From: Pseudomonadales bacterium
GTDB lineage: Bacteria; Pseudomonadota; Gammaproteobacteria; Pseudomonadales; Azotimanducaceae
Length of the DNA: 39,712 nt
Direction: 5' to 3'
Assembly (NCBI GenBank): GCA_017854255.1
Contig: JAFMIA010000024.1
Coordinates: forward strand, 1-39,712
The position numbers and the translations under genes were made by a program. A model generated the notes under the pieces. The model searched no databases, was not told where the DNA came from, and worked only from the letters and a program-made list of their open reading frames with translations. Shown piece after piece: positions 7,370 to 15,062 of the stretch (positions are counted from its first letter, which is position 1; each line of letters starts with the position of its first letter).

Positions 7370-7723
7370 AATGGAGTCCTTATACGAATAAAACGCTAGG
7401 TGGAGTTTTTATTGAGTGCAATGTGCTCTGCGCACATAGGGTTGCCTTCCTCGATTCGCTCGAAAATAGCATGTTCCCAATGGTCTTGCTAGATTTGTCT
7501 CGGCTGTTACGGAAAAAAGATTGAAATTGTTCAGGCAGTACCACTTTTAAGCAATGATGACTGGCCGCAGTTTGCAGCCCAATGTTGGTTTGCGCGGATT
7601 AGCGGTATGAATTCGAGTGGTCGTTCACTCGATAAGGGCGCCTCGTTTGTTTTATGCTGTGTCGGCAAGCGGATCTGCAAAATTGGATCCGGTTCGTTGT
7701 CGACGTTTTTAGGAGGCTGGACG
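7370..7723. other. Divergent intergenic region between pntAA and the carboxyltransferase gene
   Basis: It must hold promoters for both directions, but no clear -35/-10 pair could be fixed. Two inverted repeats stand out: ATGTGC-5-GCACAT (7421-7437), close to pntAA, and TCGAGTG-6-CACTCGA (7613-7632), upstream of the carboxyltransferase. The AGGAGG at 7711-7716 is the ribosome binding site of the latter. The frame of the carboxyltransferase is open back to 7607, but that extension is not conserved-looking sequence. Confidence 0.6.
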
Positions 7724-9280
7724 ATGTCTTGGGAAAAAGAAGTACTAGAAATTGAGCAGCGAAAAGCGCTGGCGTTAGCCCAGGGCGGCTCTGAGGCGAT
7801 TGCGGTTCAGCATGCTAAAGGGCGGTTAACCATCCGAGAGCGAATCGATGCGGTCTTAGACGTTGGAACGTTCGTCGAGCACGGCCCCGGTGCCGGATTT
7901 GCAACCCAGTCGGAGGCGGGGGAGATCACGGATTTTAGTCCAGCGAACTATGTGGTTGGATTTGGCGCGGTACAGGGCCGGCAAGTGGTTGTCGGGGGCG
8001 AAGACTTTACCTTAAAAGGTGGCTCGCCGAATGCGGCCGGATTGCGCAAGAGCGTTTACGCCGAAGAGTTGGCGCTGCATTACAAGATCCCGCTGATGCG
8101 ATTGCTCGAAGGCGGCGGCGGAAGTGTGTCAGCGCCGAGTGGATCAGGACCGAAAACCGTCGGCTCGCCGGTTTTTGCTGAGCCACGCTTTAAAGTGATC
8201 GCGGATACCCTCGGGGTCGTGCCGGTTGTTTCAGCCGCATTAGGGCCCGTGGCCGGCTTTCCAGCGGGTCGGCTGGCAGCCTCCCATTTTTCCGTGATGG
8301 TGAAAGACGTGTCACAAGTCATGGTGGCAGGCCCTGCCTTGGTTGAACGCGCCCTTGGCCGACGGCTCAGCAAAGAAGCATTGGGGGGGTATCGGATTCA
8401 TGAAAAAAGTGGTGTTGTTGATGCGGTGGTCGAATCCGAAACCGAAGCCTTCGCGGCGATGCGCCAGTTTTTGAGCTATCTGCCCCAGAACATTTATGAG
8501 GTGCCGGAACGAGGAGGCTGCGAAGATCCGGTTGACCGAGCGGATGAGGCGCTTTTAAGTATTGTGCCCCGGGACGTCAGACGGCCCTTTGAAATGCGTA
8601 AGGTGATAGAAGGGGTGGTTGATGCGCAGTCGTTTTTTGAACTGGCACCAAAATATGGACGAGGTCAAATCATTGGGCTGGCTCGGTTAAATGGGCTCGC
8701 GGTGGGGGTGATCGCGAATGATTGTCGGCACTATGCGGGTGCCATGACGGCGTCGGGTTCTCAAAAAGCCAAGCGGATGATGGAATTATGCGAAACCTTC
8801 CACCTTCCGATCGTGAATTTCTTGGATGAGCCGGGCTTTATGCTTGGCCCCGATGCGGAAGCTTTAGGCACCATTCGTTATGGCATGAGCGCCGTTGCGG
8901 CTGCCGTTCAATCAACGGTGCCCTGGGCCACCGTCGCCATTCACAAAGCCTTCGGCGTCGCGTCGGCTGCACATTTTGCGCCGAATACCTACAAGTTGGC
9001 CTGGCCGTCGTATGAGTTAGGTGCCTTGCCGGTTCAAGGCGGCGTCGCAGTTGCCTTTAGGCGTGAAATAGAAGCGTCAGAGGATCCGGAGGCAACCCGA
9101 GCAGAACTTGAAGCAAAGCTCCTTGCGGGCCGCTCGCCATTCCCCTTAATGGAAAGTTTTTCGCTGCACGAACTGATAGACCCAAGGCAAACAAGGCTTA
9201 AATTATGCCAATGGACACAATGGATCGAGCCGGGTTTAGCCGCGCTCAAAGGCCCGGCGACCTGGGGCTACCGACCGTGA
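7724..9280 (+). CDS. Acyl-CoA carboxylase carboxyltransferase (beta) subunit
   Basis: A 518-residue protein of the biotin-dependent carboxyltransferase family, the size of propionyl-CoA carboxylase beta. It has two crotonase-like halves. The N-terminal half includes KGRLTIRERID, GGSPNAAGLRKS and the glycine-rich LLEGGGGSVS (127-136) that forms an oxyanion hole. The C-terminal half includes GVIANDCRHYAGAMTASGSQKA and then the segment NFLDEPGFMLG. It would transfer carboxyl from biotin-BCCP to an acyl-CoA. No biotin carboxylase/BCCP gene is in the window, so the partner is elsewhere. The ATG at 7724 has a perfect AGGAGG at 7711. The stop overlaps the GTG start of the next gene (GTGA). Acyl substrate is not determinable; the glycine-rich loop differs from classical PccB. 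Confidence 0.88.
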   Translation: MSWEKEVLEIEQRKALALAQGGSEAIAVQHAKGRLTIRERIDAVLDVGTFVEHGPGAGFATQSEAGEITDFSPANYVVGFGAVQGRQVVVGGEDFTLKGGSPNAAGLRKSVYAEELALHYKIPLMRLLEGGGGSVSAPSGSGPKTVGSPVFAEPRFKVIADTLGVVPVVSAALGPVAGFPAGRLAASHFSVMVKDVSQVMVAGPALVERALGRRLSKEALGGYRIHEKSGVVDAVVESETEAFAAMRQFLSYLPQNIYEVPERGGCEDPVDRADEALLSIVPRDVRRPFEMRKVIEGVVDAQSFFELAPKYGRGQIIGLARLNGLAVGVIANDCRHYAGAMTASGSQKAKRMMELCETFHLPIVNFLDEPGFMLGPDAEALGTIRYGMSAVAAAVQSTVPWATVAIHKAFGVASAAHFAPNTYKLAWPSYELGALPVQGGVAVAFRREIEASEDPEATRAELEAKLLAGRSPFPLMESFSLHELIDPRQTRLKLCQWTQWIEPGLAALKGPATWGYRP

Positions 9281-11361
9281 TCCAGCGGTTGATCTCAAGG
9301 GGTCTTGTCCTTGCGTGGCTACTCGGGGCGACGCCTTGGGTACAAGCCGCGGAGTCTGTTTGGGTCTCATCTGGTATGGCCAAGGCCAGGATCATCACGC
9401 CAGCCAGTGGCATTGTCTCTGGTGAGGCCCTTGACGTTGGGGTCGAGCTTGAATTACCGGAAGGTTGGCACACCTACTGGCGCAACCCCGGCGATTCTGG
9501 TGAGCCCGTTTCATTAACCTGGTCGGGTCAAGGGCTTAAAAGCAGTTCAAAGATTCGATGGCCCATTCCAGATCGCATTCCTTATGGTCCCTTGGTGAAC
9601 CTAGGCTATAAAGAATCGGTTTTATTAACCCAGCGTCTCGCCTTCGAAAACCTTGTAGGCGTTGATGCGATCGAACTCACGGTATCAGGCCGCTGGCTCG
9701 TGTGCGAAGCCGTTTGTATACCCGAAACCAAAGTCATGACCCTGACCCTGCCGGTTGTCGAGCAGGCCGCGGTAAATCCAGAACTGAAGGTTCGGTTCGA
9801 CCAACTGCCGCTGCCCCAGCGTGCAGCGGGGATCAGCGAGACCCGTTGGCTGAGTCAAACTGATCTTGAAATTCGATTAAATTTTCCGGGCATTGATCTG
9901 AGCCGCCTCGATGGTCTTTATTTTTTGCCGTTTGAAGAAGGTGTGCTGGACCTTACCGTTGCGCCCACGGCGGTGGTTGAGGCAGATCAGATTGTCCTCG
10001 GTGTCGGCTTTGAAGATGCAAGCCGTGCGCGTTATGACGGCTTGCTTTGGTTTCAAGAATGGGTCAACGGCGAACGGGTCACGGCGGCCTTTATGATTGA
10101 AGTGCCCTCCCCAAATGACAACAGTGGGGGGCTGGCTTTTCTCCAAGCCATCTTAATGGCGCTGCTCGGTGGGATGATCTTGAATCTGATGCCCTGCGTC
10201 TTCCCCGTACTTTCGATCAAAGTATTAGGCCTTATGGCGGAGGCCGGAGGCAGTCAGCAGGCGCAACGCCAGCAGGGTTGGTGGTATACCTTTGGGGTTA
10301 TTGCAAGCTTTGTGTTGATCGCGCTGGTGTTAATGGTTCTGCGCGCTGTCGGTGAGCAGATCGGGTGGGGCTTTCAATTACAGTCCCCGGTCGTTGTCGC
10401 CTTGCTTGCCATCTTGTTTTTACTGCTGGGTTTGAACTTGTCGGGTTTTTATACGATCGGCAGCGGCATCAGCGTCAATGTTGGTCCCGAAAAAGGCCGT
10501 CTTGGCGCGCTATCAAGTGGTGTGCTGGCGGTGGTGATTGCAGCCCCCTGCACAGCACCCTTTATGGGCGCGGCACTAGGGTATGCGTTGGTCCAGCCGC
10601 CGCTCATCGGGTTAACGGTGTTTGCAAGTCTGGGGCTTGGCATGGCGCTGCCGATGTTGCTCTTGTCCTATTCGCCAGGCCTGCTCGCGGTCCTGCCGAG
10701 GCCCGGTGCTTGGATGAACCGGTTTAAGGAAGGCGCGGCGTTCTTGATGTATGCAACCATGATCTGGCTGCTCTGGATTCTGATTCAACAAGCTGGCGAG
10801 TTTGGTTTTGTTCTGACGGCGTTGTCGGCGTTGCTGGTCGTGTTTGCCGTTTGGTTGTGGCAAGCCTTTAAACCGACTGGGTTACAACGGGTATTGCTGC
10901 TATTGAGTGTACTCGGGGCAGGTTGGGCGATTAGCCAGATTGCGGTCTTGGCGCCCACTATGCCTCGCCCGGAACAGGCCCGCACTGGCGATGGTGGGAT
11001 CCAAAGTGAGCCGTATACCGAGGCGTTGTTGCGCGCCGCAAAGGCCGAGGGGCCAGTGTTTGTGAACTTCACGGCAGATTGGTGCATTACCTGTAAGGTC
11101 AATGAGGTGGTTGCCATTGACACCGAGGGCACTACAGACTTATTCGAGACACTGGGCGTGCGTTATTTGAAGGCAGATTGGACGCTTGAAGATCCAAAAA
11201 TTACGGCGGCGTTAGCCCGTTTTGGTCGAGTAGGGGTGCCGTTGTACTTGGTGTATCACAGAGGTTCTGAGACCCCTTTGATTTTGCCGCAGATATTAAC
11301 GGGCGAGATGATCCGGCAGGCGCTTCAAACGAGGGCACCTGCCGAAATCAATGACGCCTAA
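9277..11361 (+). CDS. DsbD/ScsB-like protein-disulfide reductase
   Basis: A 694-residue inner-membrane protein in three parts. After a signal peptide (cleavage near VQA|AES) comes a periplasmic domain of the ScsB/DsbD-alpha type, with WLVCEAVCIPE carrying C143 and C147. The central domain of about eight membrane helices has the paired cysteines in NLMPCVFPVLSIK and VIAAPCTAPFMG. The C-terminal thioredoxin domain has ADWCITCK (C603, C606). It carries electrons from cytosolic thioredoxin to periplasmic substrates. The GTG start at 9277 overlaps the upstream stop as GTGA and directly precedes the signal peptide; an upstream ATG at 9205 would bury that peptide. The pairing with a carboxyltransferase is probably transcriptional convenience. 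The gene converges on the MaoC gene with 7 bases between stops. Confidence 0.92.
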   Translation: MIQRLISRGLVLAWLLGATPWVQAAESVWVSSGMAKARIITPASGIVSGEALDVGVELELPEGWHTYWRNPGDSGEPVSLTWSGQGLKSSSKIRWPIPDRIPYGPLVNLGYKESVLLTQRLAFENLVGVDAIELTVSGRWLVCEAVCIPETKVMTLTLPVVEQAAVNPELKVRFDQLPLPQRAAGISETRWLSQTDLEIRLNFPGIDLSRLDGLYFLPFEEGVLDLTVAPTAVVEADQIVLGVGFEDASRARYDGLLWFQEWVNGERVTAAFMIEVPSPNDNSGGLAFLQAILMALLGGMILNLMPCVFPVLSIKVLGLMAEAGGSQQAQRQQGWWYTFGVIASFVLIALVLMVLRAVGEQIGWGFQLQSPVVVALLAILFLLLGLNLSGFYTIGSGISVNVGPEKGRLGALSSGVLAVVIAAPCTAPFMGAALGYALVQPPLIGLTVFASLGLGMALPMLLLSYSPGLLAVLPRPGAWMNRFKEGAAFLMYATMIWLLWILIQQAGEFGFVLTALSALLVVFAVWLWQAFKPTGLQRVLLLLSVLGAGWAISQIAVLAPTMPRPEQARTGDGGIQSEPYTEALLRAAKAEGPVFVNFTADWCITCKVNEVVAIDTEGTTDLFETLGVRYLKADWTLEDPKITAALARFGRVGVPLYLVYHRGSETPLILPQILTGEMIRQALQTRAPAEINDA

Positions 11362-11368
11362 TGGGCTT

Positions 11369-11791
11369 TTAGGCATCAACGCGAGCAGAGGCCTGACCCT
11401 TGATGACCTCAACGCCCTCGCTGTCTTGGGTTGACACTGAAAGGTCTATGAAGTGTTCGCCGTTTTCTTCACGGATTGCGTCGATTGTGGCCGATGCTGT
11501 GAGCGTGGCGCCTGGAAACACCTGCGCGGTAAAACGTACGCCGTACGCCGTAAGACGACCGTCTCCCACATAGTTGGTGAGCATGCGACCGGTCATGCCC
11601 ATGGACAGCATGCCGTGGGCGAAGACAGACGGATAGCCGGCGATTTGCGTTGTGAAAATCTCGTCCGAGTGCAGCGGATTGTAATCACCGGATGTGCCGG
11701 CATACTGCACGATTTGGGTTCTAGACAGATTGTTGCAGACTTCTTCGCGATAGACGTCGCCCACATTGAGATCACTCAGTTTTAAAGGCAT
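11369..11791 (-). CDS. MaoC-like hydratase, HadB-type subunit
   Basis: A 140-residue hot-dog-fold protein. The R-specific hydratase motif is intact: SGDYNPLH with D36 and H41, followed by the VFAHGMLSMG helix. The overall layout (VGD near the N-terminus, AGTSGDYNPLH, AHGML, YGVRFTAQVFPG) closely follows mycobacterial HadB. It probably supplies the active site of a heterodimer with the gene upstream, hydrating 2-enoyl-CoA/ACP or dehydrating 3-hydroxyacyl thioesters. It lies 20 bases downstream of the HadA-like gene on the same strand. The thioester carrier and chain type are not known. Confidence 0.88.
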   Translation of the reverse strand: MPLKLSDLNVGDVYREEVCNNLSRTQIVQYAGTSGDYNPLHSDEIFTTQIAGYPSVFAHGMLSMGMTGRMLTNYVGDGRLTAYGVRFTAQVFPGATLTASATIDAIREENGEHFIDLSVSTQDSEGVEVIKGQASARVDA

Positions 11792-11811
11792 GGAAAAGGC
11801 TCCTTAGGCTA

Positions 11812-12309
11812 TTATGAGGTTGCGGGTCGCTCGGTGCGGACACCGACGCTGGTTGCGGTGACGACCAGTTCACCTGTGAGGTCTCGATACTCAGTGACCG
11901 ATTCACTGAACATCAGCTTGCCGCCACGTCGACCTTCCTTCTCCCAGCTTTTCCCGGGTTTAACCGTTGCGGTGAGGGTGTCACCTGCAACCAACGGCTT
12001 GTGATACACGTAATGCTGTTCCGCGTGTAAACCGCCGCCACTGCCGCCGCCGCTCCCACCGCCTTCTTTCGGAGTGATGCCGGTAGGGCCTTTAGCTGAG
12101 CCGAACCATTCCTGACCAATTTTAGGTCGCAGGAAGTAGTCTGGGTCGAACTGTGCGCTGGCTTGAACGAAGGTGGGCGGCGCCACAACACCGCCAGGTT
12201 CTGTGCCCTTGGCATAGTCTTCGTCATAATAGATCGGATTGGCGTCGCCAATCGAGCGCGCGAACATCATGATGTGTCCAGCTTCGATAGGGAATTTGTC
12301 TACGGCCAT
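11812..12309 (-). CDS. FAS1-like / MaoC N-terminal-type dehydratase subunit (HadA-like) with Gly-Ser insert
   Basis: A 165-residue hot-dog-fold protein of the FAS1-like dehydratase type. The N-terminal FARSIGDANPIYYDEDYA has the GDxNP frame but tyrosine where hydratases have the catalytic histidine, as expected for the non-catalytic, substrate-channel partner (HadA/HadC type). APPTFV follows. Residues 83-93 are an uninterrupted Gly/Ser run (GGGSGGGSGGG) just before LHAEQHYVYHKPLVAGD; it likely forms a flexible loop over the acyl channel. It is the first gene of a two-gene operon with the HadB-like hydratase. Confidence 0.86.
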   Translation of the reverse strand: MAVDKFPIEAGHIMMFARSIGDANPIYYDEDYAKGTEPGGVVAPPTFVQASAQFDPDYFLRPKIGQEWFGSAKGPTGITPKEGGGSGGGSGGGLHAEQHYVYHKPLVAGDTLTATVKPGKSWEKEGRRGGKLMFSESVTEYRDLTGELVVTATSVGVRTERPATS

Positions 12310-12655
12310 GAAAGCCTCCCGGTTTGGTAATGAGTGAATGGGTTAGTGCAAAACAAGGTACAGGCCCGAATTGGCAGGAGTCAAGCACAGAATATCGAAA
12401 ACAGTCTTGCCGACCTAAAGCTTGGGCGCTATGATGCTCGGCCGCGTTGGCTTCTTGCAACCGGGTTGTGTCCGGCCAAACCCGGGGTGATTGGGTTGAA
12501 AGCGCCGGATCAGGCAGCATAGAAGCTGCACGTTAAAAGCGCAGCACAGCGAGGCGCAGTAGGGCCAAGGCGACAGGCGCTATGAACGCGTGACAAACGA
12601 TGATATTGAGTAAAGTGTTAACCGTTTCTAATAGAGCAAGGACTTCCCAGAGCGC
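12310..12655. other. Intergenic region between the hydratase pair and the RAYT gene
   Basis: 346 bases with divergent genes on both sides. It holds an inverted repeat CCGGGTT-11-AACCCGG (12461-12485), the only REP-like palindrome noticed near the RAYT. No other copy of it was seen in the window. Short open frames on both strands here (12334-12522 plus; 12533-12790 minus, antisense to the RAYT) have no recognisable product. Confidence 0.55.
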
Positions 12656-13510
12656 ATGTCTCGACCACCCCGAATAGAGTATCCAGGCGCTTGCTACTAC
12701 CTGACCGGTAGGGCACTCCAAGGTCGTAAGGCCTTTGAGGATGATCTGGATTATCGGACGTTTGAGCAGGTGCTGAGTAGTGTTGTCCATCGATTTAATT
12801 GGTTATTGCAAAGCTATGTTCTGATGCCGGATCACTACCACTTGGTGGTGGAGGTGCCTGAAGCCAACTTGTCTAAAGGGATGCGTCAACTCAATGGCGT
12901 TTATACCCAGCACGCCAACCGTCGTCACAATTCCGAAGGCCCATTATTTCATGGCCGTTTCAAAAGCATTTTGTTCGAAAAAGAAAGTTTCCTGCTGCCG
13001 ATCTGCCGGCATGCCGCGCTGAACCCGAATCGTTTGGGCCTGACGAAAGAGCCAAGCACCTACGAGCAGAGCAGTTATGGGGCTTTGATCGGTCAAAAAC
13101 CCATGCCGGATATGTTGCATCCGGATGATCTCTATCAGCAAGTTTCAAAAAAGCCAAAGCTCGCCCCAGCCGCGCTGCGCGCCTTCGTCGAGACGGATCA
13201 GGCGTTCGAGTCACCGCTTAACGATCGCGCGCATCAAGTGCTATTGGGTACCGATGCGTTTGTTGATCGAATGCAGAGCTTGTTGCTTAATTCCGCCAAG
13301 GCAAAGCAGGCGCCGAAATTGGGTGGTCGTCGTAAGTCGCTGCGAGTTTTGTTTCGAGGTATGCACCAGCTGAGTCGTGCAGAGCGCAACCACCGAATTA
13401 CGCTCGCGCACTTAGAATACAACTATACATTGGCCGAAATAGGCCAGCATTTAGGCCTGCATTACACCACCGTGAGCAAGGTGGTCAACGCGAGCGAAAA
13501 AACGCGCTAG
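12656..13510 (+). CDS. REP-associated tyrosine transposase (RAYT) homologue, catalytic Tyr replaced by His
   Basis: A 284-residue protein of the Y1/HUH transposase family. The HUH motif is LMPDHYHLVVE (H60, H62). GPLFHGRFKSILFE and the CR-x-x-x-LNP motif follow. In most RAYTs the latter reads RYxxxNP with the nucleophilic tyrosine; here it is RHAALNP, with His119 encoded by CAT, one base from TAT. The C-terminal part (LSRAERNHRITLAHLEYNYTLAEIGQHLGLHYTTVSKVV) is a helix-turn-helix found in the longer RAYT group. RAYTs are single-copy chromosomal genes thought to mobilise REP palindromes. With the nucleophile changed and no REP arrays seen, this copy may be inactive in cleavage or kept as a DNA-binding protein. 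The ribosome binding site before the ATG is weak. Confidence 0.88.
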   Translation: MSRPPRIEYPGACYYLTGRALQGRKAFEDDLDYRTFEQVLSSVVHRFNWLLQSYVLMPDHYHLVVEVPEANLSKGMRQLNGVYTQHANRRHNSEGPLFHGRFKSILFEKESFLLPICRHAALNPNRLGLTKEPSTYEQSSYGALIGQKPMPDMLHPDDLYQQVSKKPKLAPAALRAFVETDQAFESPLNDRAHQVLLGTDAFVDRMQSLLLNSAKAKQAPKLGGRRKSLRVLFRGMHQLSRAERNHRITLAHLEYNYTLAEIGQHLGLHYTTVSKVVNASEKTR

Positions 13511-13711
13511 CGTCGGCAAAGGGCATCGCTTTTTTGCATGAGACAAGAATCAAATCCCAGCGTTGTAGTTCAATTCGATACTCGATATGATCCAGCAGGT
13601 CTGGCGGTCTTGAGGGGTTAATGATTCTATGATTACCCCCGATGACGAGCAGTCGTATTCGAAAGACCGAGTGATTACACTCTAAACATCACAGAAAACA
13701 AGGAGACCCAT

Positions 13712-14113
13712 GTGCGCAGACGTAGAGCGATCATCGGCGAAGAAACCGAAGAGATAGATTTAACCCCGATGCTTGACGTCGTGTTCATTATGTTGATCTT
13801 TTTTATTGTGACGGCAACGTTCGTAAAAGAAATCGGTCTTGATGTGAACAGTCCGGACAAAAATCAAAACGTAAAAGATGCTGATAAACAAAGCATCGTG
13901 GTGCAAATCACCAACCGCGACAGAATTCGGATTCGTGGACGTGACATTGATTTCCGCGCGGTGCGCGCCAACATAGAGCGCTTGCATGCGGAAAATCCGG
14001 ACGCGCCCGTTGTCGTGCAACCCCATCCTGATAGCACCACCGAAACCATGATCCACGTCATGGACTCTGCCCGTCAGGCGGGTGTCTACTCGGTTTCAAT
14101 CGCTGCGACTTAG
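13712..14113 (+). CDS. exbD: ExbD/TolR-family energy-transduction protein
   Basis: A 133-residue inner-membrane protein with one N-terminal helix. The typical segment EIDLTPMLDVVFIMLIFFIVTATFV contains the essential proton-path Asp (D21), and a periplasmic domain follows (QPHPDSTTETMIHVMDSARQAG). With ExbB and TonB it uses proton motive force to drive TonB-dependent outer-membrane receptors. The sequence is most like the ExbD of TonB2-type systems. The start is a GTG at 13712, 6 bases after AGGAG (13701-13705); the ATG two bases earlier is out of frame and stops after 15 codons. No exbB or tonB is next to it: the upstream neighbour is the RAYT. A terminator follows. Confidence 0.92.
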   Translation: MRRRRAIIGEETEEIDLTPMLDVVFIMLIFFIVTATFVKEIGLDVNSPDKNQNVKDADKQSIVVQITNRDRIRIRGRDIDFRAVRANIERLHAENPDAPVVVQPHPDSTTETMIHVMDSARQAGVYSVSIAAT

Positions 14114-14140
14114 TCCCAAAACCACAACGTTCGTCTGGAT

Positions 14141-14170
14141 GAGCCGCGTTAATCGCGGCTCGTTTGTTTT
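14141..14170 (+). terminator. Rho-independent terminator after exbD
   Basis: GAGCCGCG (14141-14148), loop TTAAT, CGCGGCTC (14154-14161), then GTTTGTTTT. A GC-rich 8-pair stem followed by a T-rich tract 27 bases beyond the exbD stop; exbD is therefore probably a single-gene transcript or the end of one. Confidence 0.88.
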
Positions 14171-14205
14171 GTTCCCAAACAATCTTCTATTTAGAGTAGT
14201 TTAAT

Positions 14206-14796
14206 ATGGAATTAATCTTGATTCGGCACGGTCTACCAGAAAAAGTCATTCGTTCTGATGGGGGTGCTGCCGACCCCAACTTGTCCGAGCAGGGGCATCG
14301 TCAAGCCGCTCAAGTTGCGGACTATCTGAAAGACGAGCAGATCCACCGACTGTATTCCAGTCCGATGCGGCGCGCGGTTCAAACCGCGGAGCCAATTTCG
14401 AAGACCCTTGATTTGCTGATTGAGCAGCGTGATGGCGTTGCAGAATACGATCAAGATGCCAACGAATATATCCCCGTGGAGCAGCTTAAAAAAGAAAATT
14501 ACGAGGCCTGGTTGCGGTTAATGCAGGGCGACATGGTTGGCGTAGACTTTGAGGCGTTTACCAAGCGAGTCGTTGAGACCCTTGAAACGATTATCCAAGA
14601 AAATCGCGGCAAAACGGTCGCCGTGACCTGTCATGGTGGGGTGGTGAATATTTGGGCGGCGCATGTACTCGGCATGCCGCTTAAAATGTTTTTTAATCCT
14701 TACTATACCAGCGTCAGTCGGTTTCGGGCCGCCAGCACCGGTGAGAAATCGATCGTCACCCTGAACGAGCGGTTTCATGTGCGAGATGAACTCTAG
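14206..14796 (+). CDS. Histidine phosphatase family protein (phosphoglycerate mutase-like)
   Basis: A 196-residue cytosolic protein of the branch 1 histidine phosphatase superfamily. The N-terminal LILIRHGLPE holds the RHG motif with catalytic His8. The second arginine is in SSPMRRAVQTA (about 55-56), the acid residue in GVAEYD (E80), and the second histidine in VTCHGGVV (H143). All four catalytic elements are present, so it should be active. Substrate cannot be read from sequence; members act on sugar phosphates, nucleotides or phosphoproteins. It follows the exbD terminator, so it has its own promoter, though none could be fixed; the ribosome binding site is poor. Confidence 0.9.
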   Translation: MELILIRHGLPEKVIRSDGGAADPNLSEQGHRQAAQVADYLKDEQIHRLYSSPMRRAVQTAEPISKTLDLLIEQRDGVAEYDQDANEYIPVEQLKKENYEAWLRLMQGDMVGVDFEAFTKRVVETLETIIQENRGKTVAVTCHGGVVNIWAAHVLGMPLKMFFNPYYTSVSRFRAASTGEKSIVTLNERFHVRDEL

Positions 14797-15062
14797 GACG
14801 GGACAGATTGCAATTTTGTGCGACTGAATTCTGTGCGGTTAACAGATTCGGGTTGTGCGCTTTAGGGTCTGTTTGTCGACAGCATTGCCCCAAATAACGC
14901 CGGTTATCTTTTGGATGCCGGTAGCACCAAAGCAGTTGGTTTGGCCGCAGGGCTTTGACACGCCCGGTTACTTGCCGCGCCTTGGGATCGACGGCGGATG
15001 AGAAGGCTCGGTCGTTTGACTATGGTATAAAGAGCGAGGAAGCGCACAAATTGGGACTGGGA

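Noticed and set aside
12533-12790. Hydrophobic 85-codon frame on the minus strand
   Set aside because: It is antisense to the start of the RAYT gene, which has clear family motifs; hydrophobicity is a frame artefact.
13590-13650. GGGGTTAAT / ATGATTACCCC hairpin after the RAYT
   Set aside because: The pairing is imperfect and no T run follows; not called as terminator or REP.
13710-13757. ATG start two bases before the exbD GTG
   Set aside because: It leads to a 15-codon dead-end frame; the ExbD sequence only fits the GTG frame.
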